Shown in pieces: positions 9,101-21,100 of a stretch of DNA of 64,000 bases. The notes beneath the pieces were generated by a model. That model saw nothing but the letters and a program-made list of their open reading frames with translations, ran no database searches and was not told where the DNA came from. Each line of letters starts with the position of its first letter. Positions within the stretch are counted from its first letter, which is position 1. The DNA comes from Cristatella mucedo (taxonomy: Eukaryota; Bryozoa; Phylactolaemata; Cristatellidae). The translations under genes and the position numbers were made by a program. The stretch spans positions 606,501 through 670,500 of the forward strand of contig WPIO01000078.1 of NCBI GenBank assembly GCA_009760855.2, written 5' to 3'.

Positions 9101-12100
9101 CATGGCTGAGTCAGACGAAATGGTACGTAATGGACGGCAACAAAAACACAAAATATACTCATTTGTACAGTGCCTTAAGAGGGCCCAATTTCTATCGGGC
9201 GCTTTACATAAGCCGGAGGGCTCGAGCCGACGATCTTGGTCGTCAAAGGCAAGCACCTTACCCTTTGGCCATAACTAGGGCGGCAATACCGAAATTCCTT
9301 GTTCGTCCGATTTTCGAAATTCATCAGCTGCATGCTTGGGCAAATTTTGCAGTTCATCACAAGCACGTCAACAGGCATCTTGTCCAAATACTTAGCCTCA
9401 ACCCAATCCAAGCACTCACTCTTCTGTGTCTGCTAGTGGCACTGGTAGACGAATCGCCTGCGTGAAGCTAGAGATGAATGCAGAGTTCCCCATTGCAAAA
9501 CGGGCCTATGGCATGCGCCCAGTGTCACCACGTGCTCCTTCACTGCCGGATGCTCGCCCCTATGTAAGCAGCTTGGGATGCGACGAACGCATCACACACT
9601 GGGTTAGGCTGTTCTGGTAAGACCGCAGAAAATCCTTTGAAAATCACTGCTACAATGGATGCCGAAAGACGTTTCTCAAATCGGACAAAGAAAATGGACT
9701 CTTGTCACACATTGCACCCTACTAATTGTGGCAGGAAGCACCATTCATTGCTGCAATATTGCTTTTGGACACCAATTCCAGTCTACTGGTGGCACTTTGC
9801 CTAAATGGAATCTGCAAAAGAATTCCACATAGGAAATTGCTATGCATACCAAAGTTGATTCCTGAAGTGCATGAATTTTTCCGACCAGCATATCTGTCTT
9901 CGCACATCATTCGGAATCAGTTGGGCAAAGGTTAGAACTTCCCGGTCTTGCATTCAACATTGCATGCATTAAACTACTTTGTTCATGCTGGTTTGGCCCA
10001 ATTGTTAAGGTGCTCGCCTCGACCCAGGTCTGACCGAGGTTAAGGGGTCTAGCCCCGCGGCATATGTGAAGCACGTAAATAGAGATTTAAGTTCTCTTAG
10101 GGCGATATACAAATGAACTATATTATAAATAAATATATATATAAATATATATTTTAAATAACAGCAGCATCTGGACACTGATTGATTTCAATCTTACGTC
10201 TGCCTTCCAGATACCCATGCCCTACATAAGGAATATTCTTTTGGACTTTTGCTCCTGGGTATCAGCCTAGAGGTAAGGTGCTGCACTTCCTGACCCAGCT
10301 CATGAGCTCGGCTGTGGCAGCAGGCCACTCCTGTATTGTCCACTGCATGCAGCTGTGCTGGCCTCTACAGCTCCTCTGCCACTACATATATATATATATA
10401 TATATACACAAGGCTGCTGAATCAGCTGGCCTTCACTTTTTGCTGCAGGTGGGAGCTAGAGTGTCGCCATCGCTTTTAAAGGAAAAGAGCTCTGTGCCGG
10501 CAGTGCAGTGCAGTGCAGTGCTCAGGGCCCGTGCGTACGAGAGCCAGGCCACAACACGTGCTGGCAGGACTTAGGGAAGGGGCCTCGTTGATGATGGCCG
10601 TGCATTCACTCTCGTCCTTTCCCTGTCATCCAGCAGCGCTCGCTACCGACAGGGCCGAAAAAGTCCATGCACAGGCAGCCCCGATTGCGTGATTGTGCGA
10701 TTTCCGGAAGGCCTGGCCATCGCATTGATTTGGCCGCACTCACCGCCAAGCTCCATAGGACTAGTCACTCTCTTGCAGGTCGTTGACAATTTTTTTTAAA
10801 TTCTAGCTGATTTAACAGCCTCTTTCGTATAGCGACAGAAGAGCCTTGACGGCTATCTCCACCGCTTGCAGTGGCGATAAAGGATCACCCACCACAGGAT
10901 TCGAACCCACGACCTCGGGACCGAGGTCGTGAAAAGCAACCGCCTTACCTAGTGAGCCATTACATTCTGCAGCTGTGCGTGACCAAACACTCGCGCAAAT
11001 GACCTGCACCAGTTTCCTTAGGCGGCAGCAGCAGCAGTAAAAGCACCGAGGGGCCACAGCAACGTGGAACAGTGCACTCACTCGTCCAGCATAAGAGTGT
11101 CCAGAGTCAGGTATTTGTCACATACAGGGCACCGCCACAGAGGCTTCCTCTCGTTCATCAATAGAAAGGTGGTAGCATCGAAGCACTGGATATGGCTGCA
11201 CTGCTTCCCACGGCACGGGTCGCCCAGGCGTCTCTTGCTTATCTAAAGAGAGAAAACGAATGAGGATAGCTGGTGAAAAAGTGCGCGCTCAGGAGGGCAG
11301 CCAGCTCACTCTGTGACCAAAAGAGAAAAGAAAGGAAACGAAAAGAAAAGAAACCAAAAGAGAACTTATTAGCGATTTGGTGCAAGACTAACTCCCACGT
11401 ATTGAAGCTTGGCTGTTGCAAGTCACATGGACGCCTCAGAGCACAGGCGATGGTGTTGCCCACCGACGACGATGAGCGATTTGCTTAGCTGCCCCATCAC
11501 ACAGGCTCTTTCCGACTTTGCAGCATAGCAGGTGTGCAGCAACTTACAGGGCAAGTTAATGACACCCGATAACTTGTTGTGGCTAAAAGATCAGCTGCAT
11601 CCTCCGAGAACGCCCTCTTTACTGTAAATAATGATTTCTGCAAACTTAAGCCTCATGCAAAAAAGAAGCTCGCATGTACATGCCTGCAGAATGCTGCATA
11701 CACGTAGGTAGCTGATCATGATTACACGGCACACATTCGCACATTGGAAAACACAGCATATATAACGCTCAATGCACGACAGCTTATTCAACACTATCTG
11801 CTGCTGATCTCACTAGAAATTCAGTTCACACCAACTTCCCTTGCCATATAGTCATCAAGTCTCCCTCACCTACAGCCACTGAATCAGCAGCAGCATGCTT
11901 GTGAGAATTTTGCAGCTTCTTCACCATACTGTCGACGGTCATCTTCCTTGCCAACACGATTGAGTAACTAAAAATCTGTAAAAACCAGATTCGTTGCTTA
12001 AAGGCGGTTTTCAGATTACATGCACACGACTGTTGTCTGGGCCAACAATCAGGCCGGCCCAGAAGTGAGTACTACACAGGTCTAGGCATATGGCAAATAC

Positions 12101-15100
12101 ACAAACGCACACAGAGTACCAAACAAATTTACGGGCTAAAAGGTTTGCTCCGTCAGGCACTAAAGATTGAGCCCCGAGTTTGATTAAGGCACCCCATTAA
12201 TAGCAGCTGCTCAGACACCGGTTGGCTCTGCCCAGATCCGTCAGCAAAAATGACATTATCTATGGCTTAACATTATCTTATCTTAATAATATATATTATT
12301 TACCATTACTATTATTGCATAGTATTGAATTACAGTACATTACGATTATATTAAATTATTACTGATCTTATATTTTTAATATAAAAACCTGACATTATCT
12401 GACTTCAACCATCCTTGACCAGGTCTCACCAGAATGACACCCTTAGTCGACACTGCTATGAAGAGCTAATCTACCAATGCAATGACACAGAGACGAGTGT
12501 GAATGCTTCCGAAAGCAAGTTAGTTTCGGCTGCTGGGTGAGCTGAGTCAACGGCTCCGACTCAGACTCAGGTCACGTGCGCACACTTATCATGCATGACA
12601 CGAAGATCCCACGTGCTGGTTTTTTAGGTCATTTTGAAGGTCAGTTAAAGGCCATTTTAAAGGAAGACAAAACCAAATGGCTGATAAGAACGATGCAGGG
12701 CATTTCGGAGCCACGCATCACTGTGAAAAACAAGCCCAGGATCCCTGCGGCCTTACCAATGTTGCTGCAAAGTACTGAAGGAACTGGACTCGAGCATCGC
12801 GGTCCTAAAGCTCCACAGAACTTCTTATCCCAGGTAAGGACGAGCAAGGCATCCGAAACGAATTAAACGGTTCTGACTCAAGGTAGCCGGAAAGTTTTCA
12901 AGTGTCTCCACACAGTCCTGTGGCAGACGGCATTTGGTAATTTAAAATTACTTCACATCTTACACTTGCCTCGAAAGTCCACGTCCACAATCGTTGGGCA
13001 ACAATGCAGAAAGAAGCTTACTCACGTGGTAGTTATCCCAGCCTGTCCACAGATGCATGAGCCGAGCAAAACTGTCACTAGTTGCCGACTGCAGTGAGCT
13101 TGCATAAAGATAACGAATTAAATAAATAAATTCACTGCAGTCGGCAAGTGTGTACGTGTGCATATAGACAGCACATCCCAATTCGGTCTGAGCATGAGAA
13201 AAAACTAATTGCAAAGGAATAAAAACAGAATCCTCTCCCCTGGATGAAATGGCTGGACCTGCGCTCCGACGTGGTTGAAACTGGTAAGCAGGCTTGCACC
13301 GACGGCGACCGTCCAGCATTGCGCTCGCACAGTTGGCCTCACTCGCACACGAATGTCGTCTCGCCTGCTTCGTCCAAGCTTCAGTACCGGGCTTTAAGCC
13401 GTGCACTATAAAGCCCCGTACTAAATGCAGCAGTTTCGATAGAACAGCTGTCAGAAGAGCATGGGCCAGGCATATCCAAGGTTTTAGCTCGTGCAGCACA
13501 CAAACTTTTTCTGCACTCGGTTCCCACTCAGACGATCTTGCAGTCGTTCTCAATTTTGTAAGGCTGAGAGAAACGTTTGTGCATCGTGTTTTCATGAAAT
13601 CACTAATAAAATCATTTTATTATTATTTCATTAAATCGCTATGAACATCACGGCACACGAACTTTTTCTTCAACCTTCTAAACTAACTCAAAACTTATAG
13701 CATGCAATATGACTTCCAAATCCTAAAAGAATGCAAATTGCATGCAAATGTAACGTCAGAACGACACTGTACCTGTTAGGGATCAAAGTGCTTGACAAGC
13801 TGCTTGTACTAAGTAAGCATATATTCACGAAAGGAATGCAAGGTGTAAGGTTGCTTCGGTAAATTTTTTTTACAGAAGAGCGCACTTCAAATGCAGACTA
13901 TTTAGAAATGAGTAGATTTTCTCGAGATGTACGACTGTGCTGCACATCACTTTTACAAACCCGCCCCCAGATGAAGTCTCCCCCCCCCCATTTTCTCAAT
14001 ATACTGTCCTAGGTAGCTGAGATCGAAGGCCACTACATCCGGGTGAAAGCGTTCGCTTCACTCCTCCCAGTAAGTACCGATGTTCTGCTATCAAGATGAG
14101 CGCTGTGGCTAAGGACATCCGGCAGCCCATTGCACAGTAGTTCTTCAACGTAGTCTCGACCTTCTCTATTCGGTTTTTGCCACCTTCTGACGGCCCAGGA
14201 AGCCCAGAACCAATGCAGCAAAACTGCTCCAAGCTGCTTTCGCATTGAGCTTCTTGGGGAAATCATTGAACTCAATTATCTTCTTTAACATGACCCCACA
14301 GAGATACCACGCCAGCCTAGACATGTGTCTTGGACAGCTCCGAGGAAAAGTGAGAGAAAAAGTTACTCGAAGACCCCTTTGGTAGAGCTAATACAAACTG
14401 TTTCATAAGGCCCAATTTGATGTGCACCGGTGGAATCAGCACCTTGAGGGAGGCAACCAGAGGCTTCCAGTCGACCTTGTCGCTTCCCACTGAGCTCGGT
14501 CTGCTGTGGCCAGTCCAGTCAGTGGTAGTGTCCACAGTGATCCATGCCCACCCAAAGGCAGTGAGGGCAGACAAACTTGATAAAATCGACTCTGCAGAGA
14601 CCCATAAGGAATGACACCCTTAATGGAGCCTGAATCATCTCCCAGCACAACTCATACTAGCTCAAAGCGACCATAAATGCCGTGATGCTGTTGTATTCCT
14701 CTGAGATATACTGAGCAAGGAAGGGACACGGGTGCTGCACAGTACCAGCTTCTCTTCAAATGCAGATTGTGCATCTTAGCTTAGGCAGCTCGAGTTCAAC
14801 TGAACTGGTGAGCTAAAGACTTCTGTATTTATACTAATTACATTACTGGAAACTATCATCGAGGAAGGTATTAATAATCATTATGTATCAATGCACACTC
14901 ACCATGCAGGCCAGCTCACTCAGTGCCAGTAAACCTGACTGAGGCCACGCAAGGGCTAATACCGTGAATACTTCCCTAAAGCATGCCAATGTTAGCATCA
15001 TATTATTGATGGACTTTTAACACTTCAGAGCCATTGATAGGACTAAATGAGATTCAAAAAAATTCTTTCTATCATGCACTGCACACTGTGCAGCGAATAC

Positions 15101-18100
15101 CGGTGTCTTCAGCATGCATTCAGTTCCAAATCTATGACTGCACACCCCTGAGAATGTTTGACTATCTCAGCAGCAATGGTCCGCAAGGGGAAATGTTCGA
15201 TTATTATTCAACTTTAATCTGGTTGAGGTTAGGTGACAGATGCCAAAGTGTAGATCCGAATGACAGTCGTCCATCTGGCGAGCATTGAGGTATAAGTATA
15301 TTCTACCGGGTTTGGTCTTAGCATACATTCTCTTCACTATCTGTATTCTCACTTAGGCCTATGTCATCGCCAAATACAATATTTGGCTGTCATTACCACA
15401 CTGATGACATCCAGCACTACCGATCCTTTGACTCTTTTAAGCCTAGCTCTTCATCCGACTCACTTCATTCCCTTGCAGCCACATCGACAATGTTTGCAGC
15501 TGGTTAGCCGACTTCCTGAAACTTGATGACTACAAAAACAACCTAATAGGTAGGGGCGAACAAAGTATAACCTTCAAGCTGCAAGACCTTACCCTTCCTC
15601 AAGCCTGGTTCATCTAGCATCACTCCCGAGATGCACCTAAAATCTGGGCATACTATTTCAAAATGACTTGTCAAGTGTAATATTATTATTATTATCACTG
15701 GATAACCAGATTTCCTCCAGAGTCAAATCGGCCTAATTTCAACGAATGAACATCGCCAAAATCTGGGCCTGCTTAGATAAGAGTACGAAAGTCAAACTAA
15801 TTTATACATGTGTAATATCACGTCTAGATTACTGCAGTTCCCTTTATTGAGGAATCCAAGCATGTGCCCTTAATCGTCTAGTTCATCTCTAATCATCTTA
15901 ATCATCCAATGCAACTGGTGCAAAACTCAGCATATCGGCTGGTCTGCCGTCAATGGCTTAACTGTCACGTCACATCACTTTTATCTGAGCTTCATTAGCT
16001 CAACACCAAGCATCAAATCGATGTCAGGATTTTTTGTCCGACTTACAAATCGCCTATTCAGGTAATCAGTGCAACAATTCATTTTTTAGCAATTATACAA
16101 CTTGTTGAGTTGCTGCTCGTCAAGGTTCCCACAATATTTACCTACAAACATACTTTAGTAAACATACATCAGACTCGATTATTGCACCGCCCTATACTTT
16201 TAAAGTCGTGTAACCAAGCAGTTTCCTAGTTGTCTGCTGCTACAAGTACTAATTCACTGACAGTACTTTTGACGTTTTAGCATAATCGCAATGACGACAA
16301 CAGTGCATCCACAATCCAGCTTCGGCCTCTGCACAACTATCACAGGTATCATTACCATTAATGAGGCTCAAGCAATAACCATTTCGCGCAAGCCAGCACA
16401 CACCAGTGAGCTGCAGCCCTCAAGCAAGCACAGCTTGTCGCATGGTGACAGGTCGGGCTGAGACATCATTCTGGCTATGGTTTCTCGTGTAACTGGCATT
16501 GCATCATGCACAGCAAAGCACTTTACCTGAAAACTAATAATATATCGATTCGTGGATCTCGCTCAATTTTTGAACCACGAAGGAGTTTGAAGCTACCAGT
16601 ATCAAAACTTGAGCATACATACCAAATCTGCACAAGGACTTGGCTACAAGAAGTTGATGTTGCAACAGAAGTCAGTGCCACTGCCGATGACAAGGTTATC
16701 ACTATACATTCTGGACCACTTCTGAGATTACCTAATTTCGGAGGTAATGCATCCATCTCATACAATCTTCTATGGCTAGAAGGCGATTATGGACGATTAC
16801 TAACGGCTAGTCTGGGTGCATTAAGACATGCAGTTCAACGTCTAGCTGCTAATGGGCTACGGGCTAGAAGGCGACTATGGACGATTACTAACGGCTAGTC
16901 TGGGTGGATTAAGACATGCAGTTCAACGTCTAGCTGCTAATGGGCTACGGCATGGGTAGGTAAAAGGGCTTGCTTGATGATATACAATTGCACTCTCAGC
17001 CTGGAACGAGTGTCACGAATCGAAGCAAAGAAATGAAGAGACGTTCTTTACATTGACATTCTGAGAACATTGTATACGAGCAAAACACAACGATATTTAA
17101 ATTTGAGCATAATGAATCCATATTTGGCAACATGCCAAGGAAAATGTATTACGTCTTACAGGTACTAATAAACTTAGCTACTCGGGGTCGGTCTTGCTTC
17201 AACAGAAAACTTAGCTAGTCGTAACAGATCGGCAGCACGACGATCGTCTTATGATCCATACAGCCCTGTGACTGACTGTTGTGCACAACTATTAGGCAAA
17301 TAAATAGATGATTCAAAATGGTGCTTAGGCAAAAATCTAACCTGAGAAGAAATCAGGCTGCTGATTCAGCGGTTACACTACAATAGCAAACCCAGTGGTG
17401 GATACTTGGGTGTGTAATGCTCAATCAAAATATAATCGAGCAGAGGCACAATGATAATTCAGATGTCCAGCCATACACCAAATGAGGAATGTTCACACAC
17501 AAAGAGTGCTGACCTTGGCCGGCTCGAACGTCCACATTATGTCGACCACATTATGCTGCACCGAATTTTTGTGGCAGAGCGAGGTGATGTTCAGCAAGCA
17601 GGGTGCCCTCATTTGCACCTACAACAAAGCTGTACGGACGGCCTGCAGGCTGTGCTAGCAGCATCACATACAAAGTTCCCAGAACTTGCAAATTTCACGA
17701 ATATGGCTGGTCTCGTCACGAATAAACAAAGAGGCATGAGAATCAGTCGCCGAAATAGTGAATCCGGAGGGTGGGGGGATAATGTTCAATAGAGGAGGCT
17801 GAGGACCGAGTTTACTCAGTCAAGCAAGCATGCAGAGAAAGCAGCAACTGCCCTGCCCCATTCGATGACGAGGATGCTGACAATGCAGTGCAGCCATCAA
17901 CAATGACATAGCACGAGACCTGTGGCCAAGGGCTCGTCAGCACCGCTCGTGTGGGTCCGTCAGATCCACTGCTTTTTTTCTCGAGCTCCAAACGCTAAAA
18001 ACGGGGGCCAAACAATGCCGACAGAAAGAAGTGAGAGTATCACGAAAAATAAGTATCAGCTTGGTCACGGGTTCGTGCTTCAGGTGCAGATTCTGCGCGA

Positions 18101-21100
18101 TCTCGGGGCCATCGATAAACTGTCGCATGCAGGCATACAAGACGGAAGATAGCAGAAAGAAAATCGAGTCATGAAAAAGTGACAGCATTCCTTACGCCCA
18201 CGACCCAGACGAAAAAAGAAGCCAGTGGAGTGCAAAAAGGAGTGTTGACGTAGCACTACTAAATTGCCGACCACGATTCGTTCGATTGCAGATAGACCAA
18301 GGAGATTGGCAGGCCAGTGGCAAGGCACTCACAAGCACTACTGTCCAGCCTTTACTTACCGGGTCGATCGGTTTGCTGTAATTAACCCTAAGGGTGAAGT
18401 CTTTAGGGAAGCAGTCTTCACTCTCCGACACGTCACCATCAAGCCTGATCCTAGCGGTGCGACAGAGACGGATGTACGGACTGCAGCAGGACGAGGACGG
18501 CATACCTGACTGAGCAGCCGGAGCAGCCATGCGGAGTGCTTCACACGGCGATATGCAGGAGTGCCGTCACACGGTCGTCATGCATAGAGCCGTTTATACA
18601 CGAGTATGACTAATTACATACCTCAACTGCACCTCGGAAATGGACTCGCCTGATTCACCACTGAAAAACATTGGTGCATATTGGTGTGACAGTGTTCAGC
18701 AGAGAAGTGCAGCAGCAGTAAGCAGCAGCAGCAGTGAAGGCTATGATGATGGTGAGACACAAGTAGTCGAATATGTGAGTGAGTGCGTGAGAGAGTACTG
18801 ATCGCCTGCGAGTGAGTACACGAGTGGCCATGTGCACCCGCAAGTGCATGCATGTATCTTTACGTGTAAATCCACTAAGACCAAGTGGGTACTATACTGG
18901 AGTTTTCTATAGCGCACTCAAAGCCTGAGCGGCTTTCAGCGTGCATGTCCTACGCATGCACGAGAGTGCCCTGCCCTTGGGTGCACGCGAGTGCCCTACG
19001 TGTGCATGCACACGAACCACGACCTGCACAGGCTGCATGACATACCTCCAGAACACTTCACTGACATGCTGCTCACTTAGCACAAACAGCCCGGACTGCT
19101 GCTGTCGCTGACCCTGAGGTCGATAACATGACGGCACTAAAATAAACGTAATAAAATAAATAAAAATAAACCAATCTAGGGCATATCCACAGCACTCAAA
19201 TCCTTTCGGTGACCATGAACCACGTGCCTGTCACCCACTTTCAATAATAACATTAATAATAATGGTATTTGTATAGCAGCCTAAGAAAACTAAATCTCTT
19301 TCAATGTATTTAAAAAAATACTGAAATGAAGCATGTCAACAAGGTTAGTGATAACATATACAGTGTCAGCATGCATAAGCACACATATTCACAATTCACA
19401 TGGACCCAGCGAATGCTGTGAAGAACAGAAGCTTTTTTAGCTTCTTTCCAAATGTCGTAAAAAAACTCAATGTTGTGATGTAAGTCGGAAGTGAGTTACA
19501 GCTTTGGGAGCATGTGAACTAAAGGCACGGACTCCAAAGAATTTGAAGTTCCTCCGAGGCACAACTAACCGACTTGAGTCAGAAGAGCAGGTGCTACTAT
19601 GCCTGGCCTGATTGGGAAGTACTGCTGTACCTAGGCTTACGAGTTTAATTCATACCGTGATTGAGCTTGTAACACAAATTCCGCATACATCAAATCAATT
19701 GCAATGAATTGAAATGCCATAATTCCATTTTGGACCCACACAAACACTGCGATTTTTGTCACGTTTTCAAATTAAAAAATGTACCTAAAAATTAAGAATA
19801 TTGTTTAAAAACACAATACAATATAATGTACTACAATTAACAAGTTAGTCCATGCATTCGTGACATCCCGTCTCGACTTCTGCAACTCACTGCTTACTGG
19901 CCTACCAGCATGTGCGATCAGGCGATTGCAGCTGGTGCAAAACTGCAGCTAGGCTTGTCTGTCGTGAGCGGCGCAGTTGCCACATTACTCCACTTCTCGC
20001 CGACCTGCACTGGCTACCAGTCAAGCAACGGACTGACTTCAAGGTTTTGTCCCTCACTTTTAGGTCCCTTCATTCTATGGCTCCAGCCTATCTGTCAGAT
20101 ATACTACCTTATCAGGCCAAGCATCGTACCACCTGCTTTTCGGAATCCAACAGTCTAGAAATACCTCATACAAACCTCAAATCCTTTGGAGACCGTGCAT
20201 TTAGTTCATATGCTCCCAAAGCCTGGAACTCCCTCCCGACCTGCGTCAGAACATCCCCTGACCTGACCACATTTAAAAGGAACCTAAAAACACACCTATT
20301 TAGGACAGCATTTAGTGGGTCCCTGTGATTCGTCCTTGATGTGCTTATGTGTGCTGACACTGTGCATGCTGCCACTAACCACATTTGCATGCTGACCTGT
20401 GCATGACACCCCTAACCATGTTATTCATTTTGTTTGTTTTTCAAGCATGATTTTTTCTTACCATTCAATTGCATTTCCCTTTGCAGCAAATGTAAAGCGC
20501 CTAGAGAGAGATTAAGTTCTCTGAGGGCGCTTTATCAAGTGAATTATTATTATTATTATTATTAACGAGTGTTGTTAATTATAATGTACAGCACTAACTC
20601 GGAGATCAGCCGATTTAAGGATGCTGACGGGAGTTGGGGAGAAAGGCTGAAATGAATAAAGGAATCTTATTCACCAATTTTAACCCTTTTTGCCATGCTT
20701 TTCTCATTTCATTTGCAAGGGTTTTCGATAAAAACCTGTCCAGTGAGGTCTGCTTCATCCTCACTTTCAGAATATTTCTGAAATGAGTTAGGCCACTGTC
20801 AATAAAAAGCTCCATGGCACACTCAGTTGAAACTTTTTCTGTAATTTTCTTTTAAATATAGCATGAAAATTTTGCCCACATTTCCCTAACATTTCCTTTC
20901 CTTGGCCTGCGCTTAAAGTCTGCAGCAGGGTCGTCGGGCAGAGTCTTGCAGCAGAACATCTTTTGCTGCCCTACCCTTACTGGCCTGAGTAACCACACGC
21001 AGTTCTTCTCCATCCTCTTGCTTTTGCTGCTGACACACCCGTTCGCACACATGAGAGCAATTCTGTTGCAACCGCTTAAAGTGAACGAGTGTGGCACGGG

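Noticed and set aside
10895-10960. tRNA gene on the minus strand
   Set aside because: A and B boxes are present, but the acceptor stem is absent and the same head recurs with a shared body downstream; it is a SINE.
12576-12866. 96-codon plus-strand frame as a gene
   Set aside because: No family resemblance, antisense within a PIAS-like intron, and no splice or promoter context.
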